From a virus, in the IMG/VR virus record IMGVR_UViG_3300025133_000346, positions 1 to 35,311 of that record: a stretch of DNA of 35,311 nucleotides. The stretch is one strand, 5' to 3'. The notes under the pieces were generated by a model that saw nothing but the letters and a program-made list of their open reading frames with translations, did not search any database and was not told the origin of the DNA. Shown in pieces: positions 18,819 through 26,129 of this stretch (position 1 is its first letter; every line of letters starts with the position of its first letter). The translations under genes and the position numbers were made by a program.

Positions 18819-19121
18819 TTAGTCAGCGTAATTTGGAGGTACAAGAATTCGTACATCTTCCTCTTCATCAAGAAGAGCATCAAGACGCATTTGCATCCAA
18901 GCAATTTCGTCACGTAGCCAGTACGGGTTGTTATATTTTGCAACCATATCACGACCACAGTAAAAGCAGTGGATATCATCTTGGCCTTCCAAGATATGAA
19001 TCTTGTGAGCCTGTTGCTCCCATCGGTAGTACAGCGCAACCTTTGCTTCCTCATCATTAGACGGAGAAGAAGAGCATGACGCAAACAGACAGAGAGCGAA
19101 AAGTGTTAGAAGGTATTTCAT
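18819..19121 (-). CDS. Predicted lipoprotein with CxxC (100 aa)
   Basis: MKYLLTLFALCLFASCSSSP is a clear lipoprotein signal peptide with lipobox FASC; Cys16 would be lipidated and the mature protein placed in the envelope. The mature part has CFYC (a possible metal or redox site) and an acidic C terminus. Its start overlaps the previous stop (ATGA). Phage envelope lipoproteins can block superinfection or form outer spanins, but neither is shown here. Confidence 0.75.
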   Translation of the reverse strand: MKYLLTLFALCLFASCSSSPSNDEEAKVALYYRWEQQAHKIHILEGQDDIHCFYCGRDMVAKYNNPYWLRDEIAWMQMRLDALLDEEEDVRILVPPNYAD

Positions 19122-19450
19122 TCAGAACTCCCATTAGCAATGCGCAGAGCATTGGCAATATCTTTCACAGAGTTTTTGTTATCATTCCAAATCCTTTGAG
19201 TAACATCCCCACTAGGAGTCATCAAAGTAAAGAAGTCTGTTGCAATGTGATACGTTTGCCAACGTTTGTAAGAAGAAGATTCAGAGTTCAACTCAAACAA
19301 CAGGCGCTGATGCAAAGGGGTTGTCCTTTCTTGCTCGTTCTCCAAAAAGTCTTTTGCTTCCTGTTTAGCTGCAATCATTCCTTGGAAGTCAGTGGAGTCT
19401 GCGAGTCGTTCAAAGAGTTCGCGTGGTACTTTAATGTTCGTTGATTTCAT
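19118..19450 (-). CDS. Hypothetical protein (110 aa)
   Basis: Soluble and helical; an N-terminal STNIKVPRELFERLADS resembles the start of many small DNA-binding or antitoxin-like proteins but the match is too weak to use. ATGA overlaps with both RtcB and the lipoprotein gene show a tight operon. Not recognised. Confidence 0.65.
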   Translation of the reverse strand: MKSTNIKVPRELFERLADSTDFQGMIAAKQEAKDFLENEQERTTPLHQRLLFELNSESSSYKRWQTYHIATDFFTLMTPSGDVTQRIWNDNKNSVKDIANALRIANGSSE

Positions 19451-20574
19451 CCTTTAATGTTGATGATTGGGTGTACGTGGTGAAGTGTTTTAACAAGGTC
19501 TTCTTGCAAGTGCATCACTTCATTAATGTCTTTGTATGCGAAGGGAGACTCATCTAACGTATCTTTAACGACACGGGCTTGAGTGCCTTGCATAGTAGCT
19601 TTAAAGTCCTCCATTGAAAGCTCACGCTTAGCTTGCTTTCTACCAAGAACTCTTCCTGCTCCATGAGAGCTAGAATATAGTGATTCAGGATTTCCTTTGC
19701 CTTCAACAATGAAAGAGCCGTCACGCATGTTGCCTGGAATTACACCTGACATACCTTTCTCTGCGTGAGTTGCACCTTTCCTGTGAACAATAGTTCCACC
19801 TGTAATCTCTGCGTGGTTGTGGTTTCGGTTAATCAGATGGTTCCAATCTCCCTCACCAACAATAATCTTGGCCATCACTTTCTCAACAGCTTTAGCAATT
19901 CTAGTACGGTTTAACAAAGCAAACTTCAAAGCCCAAGACATGTCTTGGTAATAATCAGAGCCTTCTTTGCTCATAATATTAAAACCAAAGTGGTCTTCAC
20001 GGGGCTTTCCATCAGGAGAAGCTAAACGCATATACTCAGTTGCAATACCATGACCTACGCCACGACTACCTGAGTGAACAATAATCCAAGTTCTTTCATC
20101 GGTTCCAACACCGATTTCAATGAAGTGGTTGCCACCTCCTAGAGTTCCTAAATTACGGAACCCTTTCCTCTTATCAAATGCCCCCTGCCCCAATGGGGTT
20201 AGGTCACTGGCGAATAAGTTTGGAGAATCCTGGAATTCCTCATGCGCGTTGAATCCAACGGGCACTTTGCTATAAATCTCATCGAAGATGGCTTTAGAGT
20301 TTTCTCTCACTTCATATGCATCAAAAGAAGTCGGAAGAGCTAACATGCCACATCCAATATCATAACCTACCCAAGCAGGAATGATTACATCTTTCGTTGC
20401 CACAACAGCACCAATAGGTAATGCGTAGCCTGGGTGTGCATCGGGCATCATAGCTCCTTGCACTGTAAAATCCATATGCATAGCAGATACGAATTGGTCA
20501 ATGGCTCCTTGCTCTAAGACCTCTGCGTAAATCTTGTATGGTTTTCCTAAGTCGTCTAGTTCTTTAACTTTCAT
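19447..20574 (-). CDS. rtcB: RtcB-type RNA ligase (375 aa)
   Basis: Joins 2',3'-cyclic phosphate or 3'-phosphate RNA ends to 5'-OH ends using GTP and Mn2+. Visible landmarks: PDAHPGYALPIG, VGYDIGCGM (metal Asp and Cys), LGTLGGGNHFIEIG, HSGSRGVGH, the NHNHAE stretch, RKGATHAEKG, IPGNMRDGSFIVEG and SSSHGAGRVLGR. It is compact compared with E. coli RtcB (408 aa) but has all core motifs. With seven tRNA or tRNA-like genes in the window, repair of tRNAs cut by host anticodon nucleases is a natural role. Confidence 0.95.
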   Translation of the reverse strand: MKVKELDDLGKPYKIYAEVLEQGAIDQFVSAMHMDFTVQGAMMPDAHPGYALPIGAVVATKDVIIPAWVGYDIGCGMLALPTSFDAYEVRENSKAIFDEIYSKVPVGFNAHEEFQDSPNLFASDLTPLGQGAFDKRKGFRNLGTLGGGNHFIEIGVGTDERTWIIVHSGSRGVGHGIATEYMRLASPDGKPREDHFGFNIMSKEGSDYYQDMSWALKFALLNRTRIAKAVEKVMAKIIVGEGDWNHLINRNHNHAEITGGTIVHRKGATHAEKGMSGVIPGNMRDGSFIVEGKGNPESLYSSSHGAGRVLGRKQAKRELSMEDFKATMQGTQARVVKDTLDESPFAYKDINEVMHLQEDLVKTLHHVHPIINIKG

Positions 20575-20600
20575 TTAATCAACGCCTGGAAAGCTACACA

Positions 20601-20732
20601 TTATTTTTTAGGTTTGTGGGTTTCCTGTAAACATTTTGGGCACTGCCAGAGAATCCCATTTGGACCCTCTGACATCACTTTCATATCTGATTTGCACTGC
20701 GTACAACGTTTTGTCTTGCATTTTGGAAACAT
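20601..20732 (-). CDS. Small zinc-ribbon protein (43 aa)
   Basis: MFPKCKTKRCTQCKSDMKVM and WQCPKCLQE give a CxxC...CxxC zinc ribbon in 43 residues. It lies 5 bases after the stop of the 21232 gene and 26 bases before RtcB, in the same direction. The compact form is like single zinc ribbons that bind nucleic acid or RNA polymerase. Confidence 0.65.
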   Translation of the reverse strand: MFPKCKTKRCTQCKSDMKVMSEGPNGILWQCPKCLQETHKPKK

Positions 20733-20737
20733 ATGTG

Positions 20738-21232
20738 TTACAGTGTGAAATCGTCAGGCGTATGCTCGTAGAGCTTCTTCGCCTCAGATGCCCGATAATA
20801 ACAGAACCCCCATAGTCGGTCAAGGGATTTTCTGCTAAAGGCCTTATTAATATACTCACGCTTAAAGGACCATTCCTCTAACTGAGAATTAGTAAGTCCC
20901 ATATTATCAGCAGTATAGGCTCTCATGCGGTCGTCAAGCTTCCTAAGGAAGATGGCCACTGCACGTTTCTCTCTCAAGGTTAAAGTATCATGAATGCCAA
21001 GGCTTTCAAGGTCGTTATGAATAGCAAACCTAATCAGAGAACTGTACTTAGCTTTGTACACAGAAGTTCCTGGGATAGTATCATACTCTCTCCCAGATAA
21101 CCACTCCTTTATGAAGGGGGCTACATTGTGAGCAGGTACAAAGCCATCGTGCATAGCTTCTCGGTACTTACGTGCAACAGAGAAACATACATGCTTCACT
21201 TTGCGTTTACGAATCTTATCTTTATTAAACAT
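20738..21232 (-). CDS. Hypothetical protein (164 aa)
   Basis: A basic, helix-rich soluble protein (MFNKDKIRKRKVKHVCFSVA; REKRAVAIFLRKLDDRMRAY). No catalytic motif is recognised. It sits between the nuclease-like gene and the zinc-ribbon gene, possibly a nucleic-acid-binding partner. Confidence 0.65.
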   Translation of the reverse strand: MFNKDKIRKRKVKHVCFSVARKYREAMHDGFVPAHNVAPFIKEWLSGREYDTIPGTSVYKAKYSSLIRFAIHNDLESLGIHDTLTLREKRAVAIFLRKLDDRMRAYTADNMGLTNSQLEEWSFKREYINKAFSRKSLDRLWGFCYYRASEAKKLYEHTPDDFTL

Positions 21233-21272
21233 CTTTGTTAATGGTTAGGGTAGTTTTTCATCCAAGGAAGGG

Positions 21273-21848
21273 CTAAATAAGCCTATTAATCTGTGCGTCT
21301 CTTGTCCCGACTGCAACCTTAACAAAGGGGTTCAATTTCCTAAGGACTTTCTTAAATCTATTAAGTAAAGATAGTTTCGCTTTACAGCTTCTGGGAAAGC
21401 CCCTTTCTGCGTATTCTACGAACTCCTTCAAGCTGAATACTTGAACTTTTGTCCCTGCGCACTGTCTCCTAACCCAATCCTTCACTCCTTCCCTAAACCC
21501 ATTTCCTGATAAAACAATAATAGCTTCGTCCTCTGGAATAGCGGATAGGAAGCTAAGGACAAGGTATGGACCCTTTTCGTCCACACTTCCTGAGCGTTGT
21601 TGACGCTTACATTCAATGCGAATCTTCCTACCATTCAAGCAGAGGACGAACTCTGAGCGGCAGGTGGCTCCGTAGATTCCTTTGTAAGGTACATTAGTGA
21701 GAAGGATATTATCCCTCACGCCTGTCTTACTGTGCAAACTCTTCCTGAGAATCCTATCCCCAGGCAAGGCATGAGCACGAATAGCTGCTTCTACCAAGCC
21801 TTCCAATTCCTTTCCACTTACGTTAGCGTATGTTCCTTGAAGTGACAT
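21273..21848 (-). CDS. PD-(D/E)XK nuclease-like protein (191 aa)
   Basis: The core SEFVLCLNGRKIRIECKRQ (about residues 65-83) fits the second and third catalytic positions of PD-(D/E)XK nucleases: E..., then IRIECK with the E-x-K pair. An N-terminal KELEGLVEAAI helix with a Glu is where the first acidic residue usually lies. A beta strand AIIVLSG and helix follow. The C-terminal 50 residues are basic. A DNA nuclease for recombination or host DNA breakdown is likely; the family is inferred from motif order only. Confidence 0.6.
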   Translation of the reverse strand: MSLQGTYANVSGKELEGLVEAAIRAHALPGDRILRKSLHSKTGVRDNILLTNVPYKGIYGATCRSEFVLCLNGRKIRIECKRQQRSGSVDEKGPYLVLSFLSAIPEDEAIIVLSGNGFREGVKDWVRRQCAGTKVQVFSLKEFVEYAERGFPRSCKAKLSLLNRFKKVLRKLNPFVKVAVGTRDAQINRLI

Positions 21849-22132
21849 TACTTAGGTGGAAGGTATGTCCAGGTTGCACCTTCCTTTAGTTGAATCCAAA
21901 GGTATGATGGAGTTTTAAAAGTATTCTGATTACCTTCATCAGCTTCTACGATGATGTAATACATTTCATCGTATCCAACAAAGTACGCGCCTTTATAGAT
22001 AATCTCTCCAGTAAACTCAGCATAAGTCTCTGGCTCTTCGGGATGCGTAATCGTATACACTAACACCGACATAATCGCTATTATCATAGCACCTAAAAGG
22101 AACTGTAATACTTTATCACCAAAATCGCTCAT
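21848..22132 (-). CDS. Single-pass membrane protein (94 aa)
   Basis: One helix (about residues 9-27, FLLGAMIIAIMSVLVYTI) then an acidic beta-rich domain (GEIIYKGAYFVGYDEMYYIIVEAD). Its stop shares a base with the next start. Not recognised. Confidence 0.65.
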   Translation of the reverse strand: MSDFGDKVLQFLLGAMIIAIMSVLVYTITHPEEPETYAEFTGEIIYKGAYFVGYDEMYYIIVEADEGNQNTFKTPSYLWIQLKEGATWTYLPPK

Positions 22133-22701
22133 TCTTCCATGTCCATTTGTTGTGCTAGACTCGTCTTCAAACGTTTAATCATTTTCACCACCTTAGAGGT
22201 TGGCATGTTTGTGTTTCTAGCAATCTTTGAAATGTTGAACTTACCGTTCAACTTGAAATAACTGACATCAGATAAAATCTCTGACACCAACTCTGAAATG
22301 TCGTCGTCGAACTCAATCTCAAACAACTTACTGTCGAAGTCATGGTTAGGGTCTGGAAGGTTATCTTCTACAAACTCTCCGCCTATTGCACTCAAGCTAA
22401 TCACGTCACCATCGACAGCGCGTTTACGATATGCTTCTTTCGTTAGGTGGGAACGTTTATACCATAGACAAGCCTTGATGTAAGCATTGAACTTCTTAGT
22501 TTCAAAGTACTCATCAAAAGGCCCGTCTTCTTTATTGGTCTTCTCAAACCCTTCTACAGCCAGTAGCATTACAATCTTTAACTCAGAGAGTTTGTCTGCA
22601 ATCTCAAGGCTTGTAAATGATGGTGTGCGGTTAGCAGCGAACATAGCAAGCTTACCATACTTCTTCCATAGCTTTTCCCACTGAGGGTTGGTTAAACTCA
22701 T
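22129..22701 (-). CDS. Putative sigma-70-family-like factor (190 aa)
   Basis: Residues about 30-95 look like sigma region 2: SLEIADKLSELKIVMLLAVEGF, then FDEYFETKKFNAYIKACLW, parallel to the DLxQEGxxGLxxAxxxFD / FxTYAxxxIR pattern. The C-terminal ISKIARNTNMPTSKVVKMIKR reads as a helix-turn-helix like region 4. The size is near T4 gp55 (185 aa), the late sigma factor. CTATATAA elements ahead of virion genes in this window would be suitable targets. Sequence identity to gp55 is not evident, so the call rests on pattern. Confidence 0.55.
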   Translation of the reverse strand: MSLTNPQWEKLWKKYGKLAMFAANRTPSFTSLEIADKLSELKIVMLLAVEGFEKTNKEDGPFDEYFETKKFNAYIKACLWYKRSHLTKEAYRKRAVDGDVISLSAIGGEFVEDNLPDPNHDFDSKLFEIEFDDDISELVSEILSDVSYFKLNGKFNISKIARNTNMPTSKVVKMIKRLKTSLAQQMDMEE

Positions 22702-23621
22702 TTAATAAGTTCTCCTTCCTGCGTAAGGATGGTTTTGTGAAAATCAATCACAGTTCGGTCTTGCACTTCCTTGTTAAGGGTTTGAACATGTCGCATAGCG
22801 GATGCACTTGTCTCAAAGTCACCGTAAAAGTGACTACCTTCTTCCTTTAGATGAAATCTATTCTCGATGGTAAAACTGCGTGGGCGAAAACCATCACACT
22901 CATGTTGATACCCATAAGGGTTACAAAGAACTAATACACTAAAACATGTGTAGTGTTCCATTACTTTATGAGTATGCCCATGAATCCATAGGTCAAACTT
23001 CCCAACCAGATGGTCAGAAACTCCTGCTTGGAATGCTGCATTCAGCAAACTGTGCTCATACTCTGGGTCAATGGAGTCTTCATTTGGCAAGTGGTGTGTT
23101 ACGCATATTTTTAGCTTCCCTTCATACCCATGCTGGTCGAATGCTTCTAATGCGGCAATAAACGTATCATGCTCATCACACAGGTCACCAGCGTAGAGAT
23201 AGTTTAGCTCAGGCATGTACATTTTGGCCAAACCCATGTTCCCTTTATCCCTTCCACCGTAATCTGTCCACATAGTTCCGCCAAAGAACACTGCCTCATC
23301 GTTCTCAAACACGTTACCAGGAGTTAGGATATGTACATTAGAGAAGTCCATATCTTTCATGTGCCTACGTAAAAGCCCATCAGCGCCAACTCCTTCTAAA
23401 ATGTAGTCATGATTGCCGAGAGCAACAATAACATCTTTGAACCAAGCGGAACATTCACTAATGAATAGTTTCTGTTGGGTCATGCGAGGACTGATGTCCC
23501 CTGCGATAATTAACGTATTGCTTTCAGGCTCCCACTCTTCACTTGTTAGCTCAGGGATAAACTTTTGAATCCTTGCTGAGCGATGGTCAATGTGTATGTC
23601 TGATAAGTAATAGTACTTCAT
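22698..23621 (-). CDS. Calcineurin-like metallophosphoesterase (307 aa)
   Basis: All metal-binding blocks are present in order: SDIHIDH (D-x-H), IIAGDIS (GD), VALGNHDYIL (GNHD), CVTHHLP (H) and WIHGHTHK (GHxH). The first 220 residues form the domain; the last 80 are extra. Members cleave phosphomonoesters, phosphodiesters or cyclic nucleotides. In phages these can act as nucleic-acid-end phosphatases or cyclic-nucleotide phosphodiesterases; a link to RtcB end processing or defence signals is inference. ATGA overlaps on both sides. Confidence 0.93.
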   Translation of the reverse strand: MKYYYLSDIHIDHRSARIQKFIPELTSEEWEPESNTLIIAGDISPRMTQQKLFISECSAWFKDVIVALGNHDYILEGVGADGLLRRHMKDMDFSNVHILTPGNVFENDEAVFFGGTMWTDYGGRDKGNMGLAKMYMPELNYLYAGDLCDEHDTFIAALEAFDQHGYEGKLKICVTHHLPNEDSIDPEYEHSLLNAAFQAGVSDHLVGKFDLWIHGHTHKVMEHYTCFSVLVLCNPYGYQHECDGFRPRSFTIENRFHLKEEGSHFYGDFETSASAMRHVQTLNKEVQDRTVIDFHKTILTQEGELIK

Positions 23622-23851
23622 CGGTCAATGATGGCCAAAAAGATAGCTGCAATAACCATAAATGCTAGCACAAAAATGCCAAACCCAAATGCGGCAGCCC
23701 ACGGAATCCACAGTGGGGAAGTTACCCACCACCAACTCCAAGTAATAACTCCCACAAGCTTTAAGGTAAGAAATACTAAAAACAGAGCCAACATAAGGCT
23801 TATACCTTCTGCATTAGGTTTACTAATCTCATTCGCTTTCTTCAACTTCAT
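23618..23851 (-). CDS. Two-helix membrane protein (77 aa)
   Basis: After a basic start, two hydrophobic segments hold SLMLALFLVFLTLKLVGVI and SWWWVTSPLWIPWAA, a Trp-rich LKLxGVIxWSWWWVxSPLWIP pattern that I recall from many small phage membrane proteins. ATG 23851 is preferred because GGAG lies 9 bases upstream; an in-frame ATG at 23866 is possible. Confidence 0.65.
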   Translation of the reverse strand: MKLKKANEISKPNAEGISLMLALFLVFLTLKLVGVITWSWWWVTSPLWIPWAAAFGFGIFVLAFMVIAAIFLAIIDR

Positions 23852-24032
23852 CTTTATCTTCTCCATCTCTTAATTGCATTTTATCCAGAATATGGAATTG
23901 GGCAACAAACCCAAGTGTAACTAGAAGCCCTGTCGGAACCCATCCTATATGTAAGGCGAGGGAAACAAGGGCAAGTGCAGATAATAACAATGCCGTTGAA
24001 ACGACAAGACCTGCTAAGAAATTAACTATCAT
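23829..24032 (-). CDS. Small membrane protein (67 aa)
   Basis: Two hydrophobic segments (about residues 4-28 and 32-46) and a strongly acidic tail (RDGEDKDEVEESE). First protein gene of the NAMPT/RtcB operon, just after tRNA-Ala. Not recognised. Confidence 0.62.
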   Translation of the reverse strand: MIVNFLAGLVVSTALLLSALALVSLALHIGWVPTGLLVTLGFVAQFHILDKMQLRDGEDKDEVEESE

Positions 24033-24047
24033 TTATGTTATTGGTCT

Positions 24048-24120
24048 TGGAAACGAAGGGAAATCGAATCCCACCATTCGCATTGCAAGTGCAAATCGCC
24101 TCCTTGGAACATGCGCCCCC
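24048..24120 (-). tRNA. tRNA-Ala(UGC), non-standard arms
   Basis: Anticodon loop CTTGCAA (UGC) is flanked by TTGCA/TGCGA. Acceptor GGGGGCG pairs with CGTTTCC, including a G3:U70 pair, the alanine identity element, and A73 follows. The T loop TTCGATT is canonical. Odd points: several G-U pairs, one extra base beside both the anticodon and T stems, a T-T mismatch in the T stem, no encoded CCA, and flanks (GTCTT/AAGAC) that extend the acceptor to 12 bp. Length 73 as expected. Confidence 0.6.
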
Positions 24121-24187
24121 AAGACAGTTCAAATTAATGAGCACAGAGCTTCAAAGAATACCTGTGCATTATTGTAGAGTGTGAAAA

Positions 24188-24409
24188 TCATCCTTCCCAT
24201 CCAATATCCTTAGACATGGAAACAGTCATAAGGCTTTCGCTTCGAACTCTCTCTACGATTCGATTCATAATCTTAGCCTCCTCTTCCATGCAAAGTTCGA
24301 ACTCTTTCGTACCAATAAAATTCTCCCCAGGAGAGGGAAGAAACCTATACCAGTAACAAACTTGAAAAGGTGAAGCTTCGTTTACTTGTTCAATTGATGG
24401 GTAGTTCAT
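24188..24409 (-). CDS. Small conserved phage protein (73 aa)
   Basis: QVNEASPFQVCYWYRFLPSP matches a common phage family with the xxAsxxxLCxWYRFLPSPG motif, of unknown function. The C-terminal half is helical with many Glu and Arg. It stands between tRNA genes. A frame with no start codon (24413-24464) ends in an ATGA overlap with its start. Confidence 0.7.
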   Translation of the reverse strand: MNYPSIEQVNEASPFQVCYWYRFLPSPGENFIGTKEFELCMEEEAKIMNRIVERVRSESLMTVSMSKDIGWEG

Positions 24410-24471
24410 TTTAAAATCTCCAAAGCTTTTGCTACGTCCTCTAAAAGATTACTTTCATCTGTTTATGTGTT

Positions 24472-24549
24472 TGGAGCCAGCGGTGAGATTCGAACTCACG
24501 ATTAGCTTGTTTACAAAACAAGTCCTTTAGGCCACTTAGGTACGCTGGC
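24472..24549 (-). tRNA. tRNA-Thr(UGU)
   Basis: Acceptor GCCAGCG/CGCTGGC, discriminator U, encoded CCA. Anticodon arm CTTGT-TTTGTAA-ACAAG with anticodon UGU (codon ACA). T arm GTGAG-TTCGAAT-CTCAC. D arm has a 3-bp stem with GG in the loop. Confidence 0.93.
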
Positions 24550-24555
24550 GTTGAG

Positions 24556-24642
24556 TGGTAGGAGTGGAGAGAATTGAACTCTCATGCGACCGTTACCCTA
24601 GTTTAAATTGCACGGCATATAAGACCGCTGGGATACACTCCC
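24556..24642 (-). tRNA. tRNA-like gene with oversized anticodon loop, isotype unclear
   Basis: Acceptor GGGAGTG/CACTCCT, A73 and CCA, T arm GAGAG-TTCAATT-CTCTC and a 5-base variable loop all fit a class I tRNA. The anticodon stem GCCGT/ACGGT closes 18 bases, not 7, with no reading that leaves U33 in place. The D stem barely pairs. Total length 87. It may be a class II tRNA with an unusual fold, a decayed gene or one with an inserted 11 bases. Confidence 0.6.
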
Positions 24643-24661
24643 ATTTCCACTGCTGACCACT

Positions 24662-24689
24662 ATTATAGGGACTCCTCCGTCAAAGTCAA
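24662..24689 (-). promoter_or_regulatory. Promoter of the Thr tRNA pair
   Basis: On the minus strand TTGACT, 16 bases, a perfect TATAAT, 19 bases before the tRNA-like gene. The spacer shows the same TTTG..GG..GG pattern as the tRNA-Pro promoter. Confidence 0.8.
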
Positions 24690-24723
24690 GCTTTATTCAG
24701 TGGAATCCCTAAAGTTTTTAGAA

Positions 24724-24797
24724 TGGCAAAGCGAAGAAGAATCGAACTCCTATCTAAGGATTTGGAATCCCCAATGTTGCCATTACACCCTCGCCCT
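24724..24797 (-). tRNA. tRNA-Trp(CCA)
   Basis: Acceptor AGGGCGA/TCGCTTT, discriminator G73 (a tryptophan identity base), encoded CCA. Anticodon arm GGGGA-TTCCAAA-TCCTT. T arm AGGAG-TTCGATT-CTTCT. It starts 4 bases after the stop of the 25200 gene and may be cut from that mRNA. Confidence 0.9.
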
Positions 24798-24801
24798 ACT
24801 C

Positions 24802-25200
24802 TTAAATCCCGTTAGGGAAGTTCTCTTCCATAAGGCGGTTCCAGGTGGCTTCATCCAATACTGGTTCGGATGGTTCGTTCTGAATCCCCACAATAGTCTT
24901 GCGAACAAGCTTTAGTCTGTAGATTCGAAACGCCAAAACTCGTCGGCATTCTTTGCCTTCATGGAATGCTTGTGCCCATCTCCCTGTTGGAGATTGCTCA
25001 TTTCTGTACTTAGCTTCCACTGCCTCGGCTGCTGCCAAGGAACGTTTGTTGGAACTGATGTCCAACGAAACTTGTGAAAGGGCACGATATGTACTGCCAT
25101 ACTCCTTAATCAAATCGGAAGCATGGAATCTTACGTTAATGTCAAAGAGCCGCTTTTCCCGTGAGGATAGGCGTGTTTCGTAGTAGTGTTTACTATTCAT
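24802..25200 (-). CDS. Hypothetical helical protein (132 aa)
   Basis: Mostly helical and charged (RLSSREKRLFDINVRFHASD; KECRRVLAFRIYRLKLV), no motif recognised. Its start overlaps the stop of the VWA gene by one base, so it is probably part of the same unit. tRNA-Trp follows at once. Confidence 0.65.
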   Translation of the reverse strand: MNSKHYYETRLSSREKRLFDINVRFHASDLIKEYGSTYRALSQVSLDISSNKRSLAAAEAVEAKYRNEQSPTGRWAQAFHEGKECRRVLAFRIYRLKLVRKTIVGIQNEPSEPVLDEATWNRLMEENFPNGI

Positions 25201-26129
25201 CAGATTGAAGCTGAGATATAGTTAGAGAGGCTATTTAGCAATTGGTGAGGAAATTCTGAGAAGTCTACATTTAGTACATCGTCACCGTACATTTTTTGCA
25301 TTGTCTCGTCGTTTACTCTGTTAAATGATTGGCCTTGCATGAAGATTGTGATAATGTTCATCCACTTGCCATACTTTTTGTACATGGCAGCATTTGTGCC
25401 CACAGAGGCACTCAAGCTGTATTCAGGCCCATGTACCGAGCCGAGGGGTTGACCGTCCGTAAGGTTGACAACCATGATATTTTTGGACATGATGTTTTCA
25501 CTAATCCAACGCTGCAACCCAGGAAGAACAATAAGCTCAGGAGTTGAGCTAGATTGCCCTTGTGCATTTTTAGGTAGAACCTTCAAAATCCCATCAACCC
25601 CTGAATGTTTAGCAGATTTAGGGGAAGTAGAACTGTATGTTCTGGAAAGACTGACTCCCGAACACCCCCTGCCGTCCTTTACTACATCATCAAAATCATT
25701 CTTACTCATGATTTCAATCCTAATGTTATCTCCCAACACCTCGCGCACTGCTTTGGTGAAAGCTGACACAATAATGTTGCAGTAATCAAAACGTCGTAGA
25801 TGATAACGTGCCCTTTCATCTTGCCCAGGCAAGGGAGGAACGCTGATGTACCCCTTCATTGAACTTGAAGCATCCATAAGGAAGATAATTGTTGAATCCC
25901 CTTTCTGTGCCTCAATTTTAGTTGTGAAGATATTATCATCATGTGTGTGACGATACAGACGAGCCATGTCAAGGCATCCACCTCTAGTATGTTCAATATC
26001 TGCATATTTTCGCTCAGTCAGCATAACCATATGCCGCTTAAACTTGTTACACATTTGGTCCCTTCGCTCAAGAAACATAGAAGGGATTTCATCTGGTGAA
26101 ATCAGATTATCTCTGTGGTATTCTCTCAT
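25200..26129 (-). CDS. VWA-domain protein, CobT-like (309 aa)
   Basis: The von Willebrand A domain begins at about residue 78 with STIIFLMDASSSMKG, a full MIDAS motif (DxSxS). Later NIMVVNLTDGQPLG supplies the conserved TDG. The N-terminal 75 residues resemble the lead-in of the CobT C-terminal region. With a MoxR/CobS ATPase two genes upstream this forms the typical AAA+/VWA pair. Such pairs remodel or insert metals into proteins in bacteria; phage forms are known but their targets are not. Confidence 0.85.
   Translation of the reverse strand: MREYHRDNLISPDEIPSMFLERRDQMCNKFKRHMVMLTERKYADIEHTRGGCLDMARLYRHTHDDNIFTTKIEAQKGDSTIIFLMDASSSMKGYISVPPLPGQDERARYHLRRFDYCNIIVSAFTKAVREVLGDNIRIEIMSKNDFDDVVKDGRGCSGVSLSRTYSSTSPKSAKHSGVDGILKVLPKNAQGQSSSTPELIVLPGLQRWISENIMSKNIMVVNLTDGQPLGSVHGPEYSLSASVGTNAAMYKKYGKWMNIITIFMQGQSFNRVNDETMQKMYGDDVLNVDFSEFPHQLLNSLSNYISASI

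Noticed and set aside
18779-19084. 101-aa leftward frame
   Set aside because: It overlaps the lipoprotein gene in another frame; the lipoprotein has a clear signal peptide and coupled start.
20608-20859. 83-aa leftward frame
   Set aside because: It is a shadow of the 20738 gene and the 43-aa zinc-ribbon gene, both better supported.
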